Of a stretch of DNA of 64,000 nt, positions 39,346 through 48,384 are shown piece after piece (the first letter of the stretch is position 1; each line of letters begins with the position of its first letter). The DNA is taken from contig NZ_JANKZG010000005.1 of NCBI RefSeq assembly GCF_027568475.1, positions 186,001-250,000 of the forward strand. The letters are read 5' to 3'. This DNA comes from Acinetobacter sp. HY1485 (GTDB lineage: Bacteria > Pseudomonadota > Gammaproteobacteria > Pseudomonadales > Moraxellaceae). The notes beneath the pieces were generated by a model, which saw nothing but the letters and a program-made list of their open reading frames with translations, was not told the DNA's origin and ran no database searches. The position numbers were made by a program, and so were the translations under genes.

Positions 39346-40608
39346 TTATTTGTCTTTGTCAGGGAACGTTATATACTCCAGTGTTGCATCTTCGTTAATT
39401 TCAATTAAACCTAACCTACTAAAGCTAAATCTATAATCAACTACAGCTATAGCATTTTTTTCAATATTAAAACTAATATCAAACTCAGTTTTAGGCTTAT
39501 TATTATTTTTCATCTCTGGATAAATTAATCGCCCACCTTTAGGAATGCTTTCATGAAGAACTAATAGAATATCCACGTTACCAGTCTTAGTCTTAAATCC
39601 TACGATAGGATCATCAGGAAAGATTGATTGAACAATATCAGGGTACTCCTTAAGTACATTTTGATCATTTATTGTTTCTAAAACAACTTCTATCAGCTTT
39701 TTATTATTTACAATATCTTTATACTTGTTTTGCTTAAAAAAACTTCCAAAAACCGTATCTTCGTTTAATTCTTTCCAATAAATACTAGAGCCAAAAACTT
39801 TTTCATCATATGTGTAAGCTGCATTTAATAAATTGAAATTATAGTGGTCATATGTAGCCCCATCATTATTAAGATTATCAAAGGAAACATGCTCAAAGAA
39901 ATTGGATTGTTCTAAATACTTTTTATATTCTGAAAAATCGTTATGTAAGGCATTTATCATTAATAATCGTGCTGCTTTTTCTGAAATGGATGCTCTTAAA
40001 ATATTTGTATAAACCTTGCGATTCTTATTGCAACTTAACTTATCATTGATCAATTTAAGAGCCTGATAAACCATCATAAAATATCTAGATACTTCACGAT
40101 CTCTGATAAGTTTGTTTGGTAATTCTTGAAACTTTTCTATGGAAGCTAATGCTATTTTGTCATAAGATCTATCTAATTGAGAGTCTTTTCCATTCGAGGA
40201 ATTTTGGAGACTTTCCAATACCCTGTTTAGCTCACTCAGCAATGCAAAGAAAGTACTATCAAACTGCTGCATATATTGTAACCGAGCAAGCTTTTGTCCA
40301 TCTTTCCTTTGTAAATTGATTGTGTATAGAAGTGTTACAAAACTTAAAAAAGCTAAAAATGGATTTAAAAGACCTCCAAAAAAATCACCTACTTGACCAA
40401 GTTCAGCCATCCGAGTTGAGCCTGATTTTGATAATCTTGGTATGTCATATCCATATTTATTGATATATATAGCACTGCTTTTTCCTAATGGTGGAATTTG
40501 GCGAGATACTCCGCATATGAAAATATATAATGTAGCAAGACACCCTGCAAAGAATAAAATTATTAAACATAAACTAAGCCAACTTCGCTCTTTCTTCAGT
40601 TGATCCAT
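39346..40608 (-). CDS. Putative phage abortive infection membrane protein
   Basis: The 420-residue protein has an N-terminal membrane segment ('LCLIILFFAGCLATLYIFI', about residues 13-31), a second segment in 'VGDFFGGLLNPFLAFLSFVT' then LLYTINLQ, and a large cytosolic part with 'QFDSTFFALLSELNRVLESL'. This layout and the G-x-F-x-G-G-L-L-N-P-x-x-x-F-x-x-F motif match the 'putative phage abortive infection' family (PF16872-type). It lies beside the integrase and outside the late lysis genes, the usual place for a superinfection or defence gene carried by a prophage. The mechanism is unknown. Confidence 0.75.
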   Translation of the reverse strand: MDQLKKERSWLSLCLIILFFAGCLATLYIFICGVSRQIPPLGKSSAIYINKYGYDIPRLSKSGSTRMAELGQVGDFFGGLLNPFLAFLSFVTLLYTINLQRKDGQKLARLQYMQQFDSTFFALLSELNRVLESLQNSSNGKDSQLDRSYDKIALASIEKFQELPNKLIRDREVSRYFMMVYQALKLINDKLSCNKNRKVYTNILRASISEKAARLLMINALHNDFSEYKKYLEQSNFFEHVSFDNLNNDGATYDHYNFNLLNAAYTYDEKVFGSSIYWKELNEDTVFGSFFKQNKYKDIVNNKKLIEVVLETINDQNVLKEYPDIVQSIFPDDPIVGFKTKTGNVDILLVLHESIPKGGRLIYPEMKNNNKPKTEFDISFNIEKNAIAVVDYRFSFSRLGLIEINEDATLEYITFPDKDK

Positions 40609-40675
40609 ACAAAAACATCATTTTATAAAAATTGGTACATATTATAATTTCATTAAACAATATTAAAGATATAGA

Positions 40676-41128
40676 TCACTGAATTAATATTTTCCCCGCA
40701 TCAGCTCGGTACTCATCAGCAATTTTTGCCATGTTTCGATATTCTGTGATGCAACCTGAGAGTACGTTACTTTGGACTCTTGAGTATTCTTCAACTGCTT
40801 CTCGTCTTGCGGTTTTAACACGGCTGTTGGCTTGGGTAAGTTGCTTTGACAAGCTGTCAGCCCGAGTGTGAGCGAGATCAGCATCGCGCGAGATTTGTTT
40901 GAGTTTAGCATTGTAGGTTTGCTCCGCTTGAATGAGTTGCTGTTGTGCTTCAACTTGTGCCTTGAGTTGGATCTCGCTTTGTTCTTTGACATAAAGTGTG
41001 TGCTGTTGCTTCAAGTTATCAATGGTGTGGGTTTTATTAGTAACCAAGATAATCATGCCCATTAGCACCAACACCAATATTCCGATAATTCCCTCACGCC
41101 AAAATTTGAGTAGTAGGACCATATTCAT
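40676..41128 (-). CDS. Inner-membrane spanin Rz-like
   Basis: This 150-residue protein has one N-terminal membrane helix ('GIIGILVLVLMGMIILV') and a long periplasmic coiled coil rich in Gln, Lys and Ala, the layout of Rz i-spanins that link inner and outer membrane at lysis. A frame extends upstream to 41146, but the ATG at 41128 overlaps the endolysin stop (ATGA) and has a GGAGAG ribosome site seven bases before it. A second gene encoding an Rz1-like lipoprotein lies inside it in another frame. Confidence 0.87.
   Translation of the reverse strand: MNMVLLLKFWREGIIGILVLVLMGMIILVTNKTHTIDNLKQQHTLYVKEQSEIQLKAQVEAQQQLIQAEQTYNAKLKQISRDADLAHTRADSLSKQLTQANSRVKTARREAVEEYSRVQSNVLSGCITEYRNMAKIADEYRADAGKILIQ
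40684..40911 (-). CDS. Outer-membrane spanin Rz1-like lipoprotein, nested in Rz
   Basis: Within the Rz gene, in a different frame, an ATG at 40911 starts a 75-residue protein with a basic N-terminus, a hydrophobic stretch and lipobox 'LGLTAC' with Cys21, followed by 'QSNLPKPTAVLKPQ', a proline-containing periplasmic tail. That is the form of Rz1 o-spanins, which are lipoproteins encoded inside Rz in lambda-like lysis cassettes. It ends eight bases before the Rz stop. The open frame continues upstream of this ATG to 40992, but that part lacks a signal sequence. Confidence 0.8.
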   Translation of the reverse strand: MLNSNKSRAMLISLTLGLTACQSNLPKPTAVLKPQDEKQLKNTQESKVTYSQVASQNIETWQKLLMSTELMRGKY

Positions 41129-41637
41129 TGATTCTCTCCGATACATTTCTTATAGCGTTCTACTTGACGTGTATACACGCCATAGCAATTGTTAGAACGG
41201 ATTGAGCAATCACGCTTTGCCACATAGCGGTATTGCAGGAGTGAGCGACAGGCTTGTGCATATTGCCCTTGCAACAGATTGGTACGCATGGAGGACTTAT
41301 TAAATGCACCAATGCCGTACTGGTAAACAAAATCTAGATATACGTCATATTCAGTTTGTGACAATCCAACCTGAGGAATGGAGTTTTTAAGCTCACGTTC
41401 TGTTTTGTTCACATGGTGGCGTAAATAATATTCTGCGGTTTGCCGGGTGATTGGTTTATCAGTCATTTCGACTTTTGTGCCATTGGGATATACCGTGGTC
41501 CCATGTCCAATAGTCGGCACATCACCTTTGGTTGGAACGATAGGTTTTGAAGTAAAGCCCTCATTTAGCTTAATACCTCCAATCAAGCCAAGGGATGCGG
41601 TGAGTAAGCCCACCACTATTTTATTTTTGTTCGACAT
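41125..41637 (-). CDS. Endolysin, GH24 lysozyme family
   Basis: The 170-residue muramidase should break peptidoglycan at the end of the lytic cycle. An uncleaved signal-anchor-like N-terminus ('IVVGLLTASLGLIGGIKL') precedes 'NEGF' with the candidate catalytic Glu26, then 'GDVPTIGHGTTVYPNGTKV' with the Asp and Thr of the GH24 E-D-T triad. The Glu to Asp spacing looks slightly longer than in T4 lysozyme. The C-terminal half has 'YDVYLDFVYQYGIGAF' and paired cysteines. A SAR-type export is possible. It overlaps the holin gene by 17 bases and Rz by four. Confidence 0.92.
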   Translation of the reverse strand: MSNKNKIVVGLLTASLGLIGGIKLNEGFTSKPIVPTKGDVPTIGHGTTVYPNGTKVEMTDKPITRQTAEYYLRHHVNKTERELKNSIPQVGLSQTEYDVYLDFVYQYGIGAFNKSSMRTNLLQGQYAQACRSLLQYRYVAKRDCSIRSNNCYGVYTRQVERYKKCIGENQ

Positions 41638-41899
41638 GTGATTGTTCCTTTAATTTTTTAAGTGTGGCTTGATGTAATTCTTGAGCACGTTGATTTTCTT
41701 TTGCCTTGTAATACCAATTGACAAAAAAACCGCCTAAGCTAATTAAAAATCCCCCAAAGCCAATACAAAGACCAATTTGGGCAACAAGGTCTAAGTTGGC
41801 AAAGTAGGCAACCAAGCTTGCACCTGATGCTCCTACGGTTGTTTTAGTTGATACAGAAGCGACACTAGATGCCGTTTCGATGATGCGTTGATCTGTCAT
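41621..41899 (-). CDS. Holin
   Basis: The 92-residue protein has an N-terminal 'IIETASSVASVSTKTTVGAS', then hydrophobic helices over about residues 30-62 ('LVAQIGLCIGFGGFLISLGG'), and a highly charged Lys/Glu/Gln C-terminal tail. This is the shape of small phage holins. It lies immediately upstream of the endolysin, with which it overlaps, so its role in timing lysis is well supported by position. A close paralog is found alone at 3335-3592. Confidence 0.87.
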   Translation of the reverse strand: MTDQRIIETASSVASVSTKTTVGASGASLVAYFANLDLVAQIGLCIGFGGFLISLGGFFVNWYYKAKENQRAQELHQATLKKLKEQSHVEQK

Positions 41900-41922
41900 T
41901 GGGGTTCCTAAATTTGGGCAAT

Positions 41923-41953
41923 AAAAAACCCTACGTTGATTAAAACGCAGGGT
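41923..41953 (-). terminator. Terminator before the lysis genes
   Basis: On the minus strand ACCCTGCG, a ten-base loop and CGTAGGGT (one G-U pair) are followed by TTTTTT, between the large spike gene and the holin gene. Confidence 0.85.
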
Positions 41954-42004
41954 ACTTATGAGTTGAATTTATTTGAGTTGTATCATCAGTGATACACAAG
42001 AATA

Positions 42005-45001
42005 CTATTGGGTTAGAGAAGCTACTTTATGATCTGAAATAGCACAAGCCTGATACATATCAAAACCGCTTCCCCCTTGACGGCACATCATATAGAGTGC
42101 AAGTCCACGTAAAATCTCACCCGTATAAAACCCAAAATACATCCCATTATCTGAGCTTTCACGCGGTGCAGGTGACCACGAACCATTAATATTATGATCA
42201 GGTACATCTGTGATGGTAAAACTTTCTATCAGTTCTTTCACAGCAGTATCAATAACTTCTCTTAAGCCATCGACTGTTGAACCTGCAAGTTGTGCATAAC
42301 AACACCCGGCAAGCCATAACCCGATCATGTGCCCTGTCCAATCATCCTCAATCCAAGTAGGTTTATCTGATACAGGAAAGTCATTCGGGGTATGCCGGCC
42401 AAACTCAGCAGAAAACTTCACAAGATACTTAATCCAATTTTCAACATATACTTGAAGTTTTATTGGGATCTGTTCACCACGCATTGCGAGTTCATACCAA
42501 GTACGTGCCGCTGCATTAAATGCACGGGGTTGATAACCTGACCAAGGTTTACCATCACCCCAATGGTTATTGGTCCACGTATCTGCCGTACCATATTTGA
42601 AATTATCCCAACGATTCCAAACATAAGCGGCACATCCAGGCCCACTGATACCTACTTTTTCTTTATATGCCACTTGGCTATCATATAAAAATTCAATCTG
42701 ATTATTGAGCCAAGTTTGATATTTTGATTTATCCTGGTGAATGGTATACATCATTGGATATTGGTAACCTGGATACGGCATACCGTGCCACGCTCCAATT
42801 TGATCTGTACCTTCAGCATAAATATTTGAAAATGGAATAACACCAGGACAATATGCCAATGAATCTAGGCGATAATCCATAATCTGACAGTCACCAAGGG
42901 TTGCCTTCCAACTATCATCTCCCTTGAAAGCAACACGAAACGTTAATGTCCATCCATCATCTTCTTTAAAAAGTGGTGGTACATCATTTATACAATAATA
43001 GTCAAAGTGGGCATTGGCCACACTGCCATCTTGAATGATTTGGATCTGTGTTTGCTCAGCATAATTAGGGCTTGTAGGCTTTGTCGTAGCATCTTTGTGA
43101 TTGGGTTGATAAGAAGAAAGTGTTGCTTTGGTCTTATCAAAAAATACACGCCCCCAATCTGTACCTGTCTTAGGAATCATCCACCACCAATTCCAACCAT
43201 CATTATCTGTGATACGCAGATTAAAATCAGCATCAGCACGATAGACTATCGACTCAGGAAGTACTTTCTTAGTGGTAGTAAGCCAAAATCCAATAATAAG
43301 GCCGCCATCATCATCAACAAATGTTGAACGTACAACGTTACTTGCACGTCCGTCATAAATATTATCTTCAAAGGCTTCTACAAAAGAGCAATTACCATAA
43401 TCTGTTACAGCACGAGCATCGGCAATCAAATAATCATCATTCGTTTTGGGATTTGTTAATTGTGCTAAATGGCCAAGCTCAACATCGCGTGTAATAGGTT
43501 CCATTGACGTACTTTGAGGTAATGAAACACCCCACCAATTAGGGCTATCGTTCTCTGCTTTAACCTGATTAATATCAAGCATCGCTTTCACGACTAACGG
43601 TTGACCTGTATCTGTTAAACCACCCACTGTGACACGTAATTTAGAGTTTTTATTAATGCGGTACCAGACAGATTGTTGCTCCATAAAGTGCTGTGACGCA
43701 GATTTAGAAACTATCTGTATATAACCTTTTGCATCACGGCTATAACTGATTTCAGTCAGTTCAGGATAGCTAAAGTCATAACTGATTGCATCAGTAAAAG
43801 GAGTATTGGCCACGGTAGATTGTCGAAAGAATTTATCTGCAGCATCAATATAAGTGTATTCATGTGCAGTATAAAAACAGCAATCTAACGCTTTTTTAAA
43901 GCGATCCTCACCTGTAATACGCCAAAGCAAATAACATGCATCAATAAACCAAACTTCTGCATCTGCAGCATTTCCCAATTGGTTTTTAGATCCTAAAAAT
44001 GGTGTATGAACAGGGCGGTTATGCCAAGGTTCATTACGAGAAAATTGATAGCCACCTTTGTCTACTGGATTTTTAGTCGCATAATTAAATAAGTACACAC
44101 CATTAATTGAAGTATCTTCAAGCTGTACGATTCCAATATCAGCATCAGGAATATTGGTGGCAATAATGTCACCTGACCACAATTGATCATTAGGCCCTTT
44201 ACCCATCCCAATGCGGTTCTTGGTACGCACGTTGATCCAACTTACCCCAAACGTACTATCTTTACTGCTAGCACCACCCCACTGTACTTTATAAGATGGT
44301 TGACCTAAATAACGTGGCCAATCAATCCAAGCCAACGATGACCAAGGTTCTGTTTGTTCAGTGGTTCTATAATTGTCATAAATATCTTGCCAATCAATTT
44401 TACCATCTACATTTTCTTGTATTTTTTGTACTGAAGCATTGATGGAATCCCATGTCATATGCCCTCGATGAGCATAGGTTGCACTATCTAAGTATTCACC
44501 CCAATACGGTGCACCATGAGGTATCTTAGCTTGACCATTCTTAAAGACTAAAGGTACGCATTTAAAACCACCCTGAGTCGGTTCTTTAGGATTAATTGGA
44601 TAGTTGGCCAATACAGGTTCTTTGGAGTTCACTAACCAATTACAGATATAACGCTGCGGTGTATTGGGAATAGGTTGACCAGCATAATAGTATTGAATAT
44701 AGGCTTCCCAAGCCTTGACTGAATGATCTAAAAATTGCTGATCTTTTGTTGCAAGGTACATCAAAGCATTACCAATAATATGTAGACTTTGCCCTTCCGT
44801 TGTACCATCACCATTAGGTTGGTACTCCGCCATTGTTTCAGCAATAAAATGACGATTGTTTGATAGAACACGATCTTCATTCAACAGAAAATGCTCAATT
44901 TGAGCATTTTTTGTTGTTCCTGTATTTCGATTAATAAAATCTAAATGACCATACACTAGTGATTTAATCGTTGCTAAAGGGTCAAATGTTAATATATCCA
45001 C
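42005..45001 (-). CDS. Large putative tail spike / receptor-binding protein (998 residues)
   Basis: The product is not assigned to a family with certainty. The sequence is rich in Trp, Tyr and Asp, with repeated aromatic segments such as 'WEAYIQYYYAGQ', 'WIDACYLLWRITGEDRF'-like helices and a C-terminal 'MYFGFYTGEILRGLALYMMC'. This may indicate a helical toroid of the type found in some polysaccharide-active enzymes. Its place between fibre genes and the lysis cassette suggests the distal spike. Translation likely starts at a GTG at 45001, where GGAGG lies nine bases before, and not at the longer overlapping frame. Confidence 0.7.
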   Translation of the reverse strand: MDILTFDPLATIKSLVYGHLDFINRNTGTTKNAQIEHFLLNEDRVLSNNRHFIAETMAEYQPNGDGTTEGQSLHIIGNALMYLATKDQQFLDHSVKAWEAYIQYYYAGQPIPNTPQRYICNWLVNSKEPVLANYPINPKEPTQGGFKCVPLVFKNGQAKIPHGAPYWGEYLDSATYAHRGHMTWDSINASVQKIQENVDGKIDWQDIYDNYRTTEQTEPWSSLAWIDWPRYLGQPSYKVQWGGASSKDSTFGVSWINVRTKNRIGMGKGPNDQLWSGDIIATNIPDADIGIVQLEDTSINGVYLFNYATKNPVDKGGYQFSRNEPWHNRPVHTPFLGSKNQLGNAADAEVWFIDACYLLWRITGEDRFKKALDCCFYTAHEYTYIDAADKFFRQSTVANTPFTDAISYDFSYPELTEISYSRDAKGYIQIVSKSASQHFMEQQSVWYRINKNSKLRVTVGGLTDTGQPLVVKAMLDINQVKAENDSPNWWGVSLPQSTSMEPITRDVELGHLAQLTNPKTNDDYLIADARAVTDYGNCSFVEAFEDNIYDGRASNVVRSTFVDDDGGLIIGFWLTTTKKVLPESIVYRADADFNLRITDNDGWNWWWMIPKTGTDWGRVFFDKTKATLSSYQPNHKDATTKPTSPNYAEQTQIQIIQDGSVANAHFDYYCINDVPPLFKEDDGWTLTFRVAFKGDDSWKATLGDCQIMDYRLDSLAYCPGVIPFSNIYAEGTDQIGAWHGMPYPGYQYPMMYTIHQDKSKYQTWLNNQIEFLYDSQVAYKEKVGISGPGCAAYVWNRWDNFKYGTADTWTNNHWGDGKPWSGYQPRAFNAAARTWYELAMRGEQIPIKLQVYVENWIKYLVKFSAEFGRHTPNDFPVSDKPTWIEDDWTGHMIGLWLAGCCYAQLAGSTVDGLREVIDTAVKELIESFTITDVPDHNINGSWSPAPRESSDNGMYFGFYTGEILRGLALYMMCRQGGSGFDMYQACAISDHKVASLTQ

Positions 45002-45003
45002 TA

Positions 45004-45399
45004 TTAATACCCTCCACCAATCATAGATCCTAACCATGTATTCCCATTATCCAAGGAAATGAAATATAAAATATCTACCTGATCTTTTTTATATGATAGT
45101 ACGGGAGCAATACCAAATTGCCACTTTATACTACTTGGCCAAATAACTTTATTTGCACCTGTGCCTTGTGTTAATACCAAAGTAAAATTAGGTGCATTTG
45201 CTTGCGTAAGAGAAATCGTTGTTGTGACTTTATTCAAAGTCATTGATACAGTTGTTCCCTTACCAGTCGGTAAAACTGTAACTTGATTGGCCTCACTGCT
45301 TGAGCTTGTAGAACTTTGAGCTAATATCTTCTGTAAAATCTGAACCACATCGTTCAAATTTTTAGTATTAGCAAGCATGCTATTCCAGTTTGTTGACAT
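45004..45399 (-). CDS. Small tail tip/fibre-associated protein
   Basis: This 131-residue protein has a short N-terminal helix ('LNDVVQILQKILAQSS'), a Ser-rich linker and then a beta-rich domain ('VSMTLNKVTTTISLT', 'FTLVLTQGTGANKVIWPSSI') ending in 'SLDNGNTWLGSMIGGGY'. The last two-thirds resemble the C-terminal head domains found in many phage fibres. It lies between the fibre gene and the large spike gene, so it probably connects to or caps the tail fibre. No exact family is recognised. Confidence 0.68.
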   Translation of the reverse strand: MSTNWNSMLANTKNLNDVVQILQKILAQSSTSSSSEANQVTVLPTGKGTTVSMTLNKVTTTISLTQANAPNFTLVLTQGTGANKVIWPSSIKWQFGIAPVLSYKKDQVDILYFISLDNGNTWLGSMIGGGY

Positions 45400-45434
45400 T
45401 TTTATTTCTCCAAAAACCTAACCATCTGTAGGCT

Positions 45435-46238
45435 TTAAAAAATTCCCATAACAGTAGCAATTGCACTTACTTTTTCATCATCACTTCCCGTCCAACGTTT
45501 AAACCGTACAAATAACTTCTCATTCGCATTGGTATTTTGATAACCATCAGGCATAACATTTGTGAGCCATTCCATAGCTTCTTTGTTATATATTTCACTT
45601 GTATTTGTTTCTACAATTTGAACATCAGCTGTAATTCTTTTTTTAAGCTGAATAGGTAAAGCAAAAATGCCATACTTTGATGAACTTAGCTTTGTCTCTT
45701 GCTGCGTTTGATTTGAAACTGCATCATTTGTCCAAAGATTTAATTCTATAATTGCAATTCTTCTATAGTCATCATACGTGATCTTATAATTACTCCCCTG
45801 AACCACTCTTAAATCAGTAGCAGATCCACTCAAATTAAGTTTTAAATCATCTGTACCATCAAAGTAACCCTCACCACTGACTGCTCCACTTATTAAAACT
45901 TTACGCCCTGTTTGTAGCTTAGTGGCTGTGGCTGCATTACCTGAAGTACTTTGATTTCCGTATTGATTTACACCCGGTAAATCAATATTTTTACTACCAT
46001 CAAAAGAAACACCACCTATTAAGCGTGCCACTTCTAATTTACTTGAGGTTTGAGCATTGGCATTAATATCTAACTTGCTATCAATCAAGTCATTTATCTT
46101 CAATGTAATTTTGTTAAATAAGTAATTGAACCATTGCCGTGCAGGTTTTTGGTTGGCAGGGAATCCTTCGGTCTGAGTTAAACCTGTAATACTTTTTTGC
46201 CCTGTTTTAGCAAATTCATCTAATTTTGCAATTGTCAT
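45435..46238 (-). CDS. Phage tail fibre protein
   Basis: The 267-residue protein begins 'MTIAKLDEFAKTGQK' followed by 'NQKPARQWFNYLFNKITLKI', a pattern typical of N-terminal baseplate-attachment regions of phage fibres; 'GGVSFDGSKNIDLPGVN' and 'NAATATKLQTGRKVLISGAV' are the repeat elements of phage fibre stalks, and a compact C-terminal domain follows. An upstream frame extends nine residues, but the ATG at 46238, two bases after the preceding stop, has a GGAGAT ribosome site. Confidence 0.88.
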   Translation of the reverse strand: MTIAKLDEFAKTGQKSITGLTQTEGFPANQKPARQWFNYLFNKITLKINDLIDSKLDINANAQTSSKLEVARLIGGVSFDGSKNIDLPGVNQYGNQSTSGNAATATKLQTGRKVLISGAVSGEGYFDGTDDLKLNLSGSATDLRVVQGSNYKITYDDYRRIAIIELNLWTNDAVSNQTQQETKLSSSKYGIFALPIQLKKRITADVQIVETNTSEIYNKEAMEWLTNVMPDGYQNTNANEKLFVRFKRWTGSDDEKVSAIATVMGIF

Positions 46239-46239
46239 C

Positions 46240-46818
46240 TTAATCTCCAAAAAGCAAAGAAACACCTACAGGTATGGGAAAAAACATCTGTACCAAAATT
46301 TTTTGAACACTACTGTAGTCAGTATTGAATTTGAACGTGACAGTCATATTTTGATTATCAACTATAGAAAATAGCTCATGGCCAAGTACTAAACTTAGAA
46401 TTTTCTTTGTATCTTTAATATGACCTGTCGAATTGTTTTTTAATATTTGGGCTTTAATAAGCTGTCGCAGGAACTCCCCAGATGGCGTTAAACCACTTGT
46501 TCCATCTTGCCCAATTTCACGAAAATAGCCGCCTATGTCAGGCTCACCAATTTCACCAAAAGTTAATGCACTTTCTTGGGTATCAAACCCAAAAAACCCC
46601 AACTGCACAGCACCACTAATGAGTAAAGGTGCATTCACCCAATATGCAATTGTTTTTAAGCGATCATTTGTTGCTGTGTCTAAATCATAATAGGAGTTTA
46701 GATCTTTTAAAAAGTTCTGAATATCAATGATTGGGTTTGTAACAGCAATAAGGTTGGCAATAAAATGAGGTGAGTTTTTATATTGGGAAGTAATTAAGTT
46801 CGTATATTCATTAGCCAT
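46240..46818 (-). CDS. DUF2612 baseplate protein
   Basis: The 192-residue protein corresponds to DUF2612, found after the J-like baseplate gene in many myovirus-type phages and equivalent in position to gpI/gp48-like proteins that connect baseplate and fibre. Typical parts are 'YTNLITSQYKNSPHF', 'DLDTATNDRLKTIAYWVN', 'GTSGLTPSGEFLRQLIKAQIL' and 'VLVQMFFPIPVGVSL'-like C-terminus. It overlaps the J-like gene by eight bases. Confidence 0.85.
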   Translation of the reverse strand: MANEYTNLITSQYKNSPHFIANLIAVTNPIIDIQNFLKDLNSYYDLDTATNDRLKTIAYWVNAPLLISGAVQLGFFGFDTQESALTFGEIGEPDIGGYFREIGQDGTSGLTPSGEFLRQLIKAQILKNNSTGHIKDTKKILSLVLGHELFSIVDNQNMTVTFKFNTDYSSVQKILVQMFFPIPVGVSLLFGD

Positions 46819-47992
46819 TTTCTATCTCTAATTCAATATCTTCTTGAATACAGTTGGCTATTGAACCAAATGGCAATGTACAATCTCCTGAAACTTCAAC
46901 CCCATTTTTTAAAATGGTAATTGCCTCAACATCGTATAAATAGCTATTTGGTGCACCAAATAAATTAACAACGCTATAGAGCTTATTCAGCATAATATTG
47001 TCGCTAATCTCCAATTGGTTCGTATAATCAACCAAATTTTCTTTAATCTGTGTATTAATATCTGTGCTATATGAACTTTTAGCACGTAGGCGGATTTTGT
47101 AACCAATACTGATAATTGAAGGGCGATAAAAAGAAATCTTCTCCACAATTCCATAAAGGTTTTTAGTTGAAATTGTTGTATTACCAAATAGCCCACATCC
47201 CATTGAGCGTTTTGAATTAATTGTCGTAGCAATCTCATTACTATCACCACCTTGCACGATTGCACAAACTGTATGTGCAGGTAATCCATTGCTGTCTTGT
47301 GTATTTGTATAATTCTCAAAAATTTTACATCTATAAACACCATTTAATGAAAGCAATGCACTTTCTAGCGACTGGAGTGTGGACTGTGAGGAAAGTGCAA
47401 CAGACAGAGCTTGGCGTTGACGTAACTCACTATCCGTTTCTAATGCTTGGCCTAAGGTTGATGTAGTTTGATTATTAACAGATTGCCAACCGCGTGTGGG
47501 CTTACCAATTTTCGTTACCGTATTTACCTGTGCTAAAATTGCCCCTGCTTGTGCAGCTGTAGCAGTTACAGTCACGTATCCTTGATTTGAAATAGTGACA
47601 GTACTCGGTAAATTCCATTGTTTATTATTTTGATCTATTGCATAGCCATCTGTAATCACAGTACCTGCAATGCCTTTTATTATTAAATCTACAGTAGAAT
47701 ATGTGGGTAATGTACGCTGAATACCATTGATTGCAACATTACGAGAAAGTGCATCACCAGTTGCAGTTTTTGGTGAGAATGTAGAATATAAGTCAATGCA
47801 TACCGAGCTACAGTCCGAGATAGCACGTGCAATAACACCAATCCATTGACCATCCATTGAATCATTTTCTAAATAGGCATCATCCCCATAAATTGCTTTA
47901 TATTGTTCTTTCAAATATTCCACAATTTCATAGTAAGTAGGAGCTGTAATACCACTGGTTGTAAGCTGTGGAGCAATTGTTGTTAATGCCAT
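46811..47992 (-). CDS. Baseplate J/gp47-like protein
   Basis: This 393-residue protein is a baseplate wedge component of the J family. It shows 'YDEIVEYL'-type N-terminus ('TYYEIVEYLKEQYKAIYG'), 'DSMDGQWIGVIARAISDCSS', 'GDALSRNVAINGIQR' and 'ETDSELRQRQALSVALSSQS', which form the conserved core of baseplate J. It forms part of a chain of overlapping genes: one base with the gp25-like gene and eight with the DUF2612 gene. Confidence 0.93.
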   Translation of the reverse strand: MALTTIAPQLTTSGITAPTYYEIVEYLKEQYKAIYGDDAYLENDSMDGQWIGVIARAISDCSSVCIDLYSTFSPKTATGDALSRNVAINGIQRTLPTYSTVDLIIKGIAGTVITDGYAIDQNNKQWNLPSTVTISNQGYVTVTATAAQAGAILAQVNTVTKIGKPTRGWQSVNNQTTSTLGQALETDSELRQRQALSVALSSQSTLQSLESALLSLNGVYRCKIFENYTNTQDSNGLPAHTVCAIVQGGDSNEIATTINSKRSMGCGLFGNTTISTKNLYGIVEKISFYRPSIISIGYKIRLRAKSSYSTDINTQIKENLVDYTNQLEISDNIMLNKLYSVVNLFGAPNSYLYDVEAITILKNGVEVSGDCTLPFGSIANCIQEDIELEIENG

Positions 47993-48345
47993 TATAAATC
48001 TCCTGATACATCAACTTCGCCGTAAATTGTATTGACGCTCATTGAAACAGTTAACCTTCGTGTTGTCGGATCTAGGGTGCTTTCAAAAGTATCAATATTA
48101 ATGACACCTGATGTTTCTAACACTCGTTGACGCAATGTGAGTTCATAAAGCCCTTGAGACTGCTTGCCTAAAATGGTTTGATTCCACCCGGTACCATCCG
48201 ATGTGTCAGCAAACCACTCACCAAGCGATAAACGCAGTCGAGTTAAAATAGCCTGCTGAACTGCTTCGGCTGAGTCGATATAAAAATTATTTGAACTCAT
48301 GCCAAACGTATGGTCACCGTTTTCGTCTAATTTTCTATAACGCAT
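47992..48345 (-). CDS. Baseplate wedge protein, gp25/DUF2634-like
   Basis: The 117-residue protein carries 'MSSNNFYIDSAEAVQQAILT' followed by 'RLRLSLGEWFADTSDGTGW', which is the recognisable core of the small gp25/W-like wedge proteins placed before J. A longer frame begins at 48372, but its first part overlaps a terminator-like hairpin with a T-run ending just at the ATG at 48345, so I prefer that start. It shares one base with the J-like gene. Confidence 0.82.
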   Translation of the reverse strand: MRYRKLDENGDHTFGMSSNNFYIDSAEAVQQAILTRLRLSLGEWFADTSDGTGWNQTILGKQSQGLYELTLRQRVLETSGVINIDTFESTLDPTTRRLTVSMSVNTIYGEVDVSGDL

Positions 48346-48366
48346 AAAAAAAGACGCTTTCGCGCC
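48346..48366 (-). terminator. Weak terminator-like hairpin in the baseplate genes
   Basis: Minus strand GGCGC, GAAA tetraloop, GCGTC (one G-U pair) and seven T, just upstream of the gp25-like start. The stem is short but the T-run is good. Confidence 0.6.
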
Positions 48367-48384
48367 CCTCATTCAAAATTGGTT

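Noticed and set aside
40912..40992. Upstream extension of the Rz1 frame
   Set aside because: This basic 27-codon stretch lacks a signal peptide and overlaps the Rz coiled coil; the lipoprotein signal begins at the ATG at 40911.
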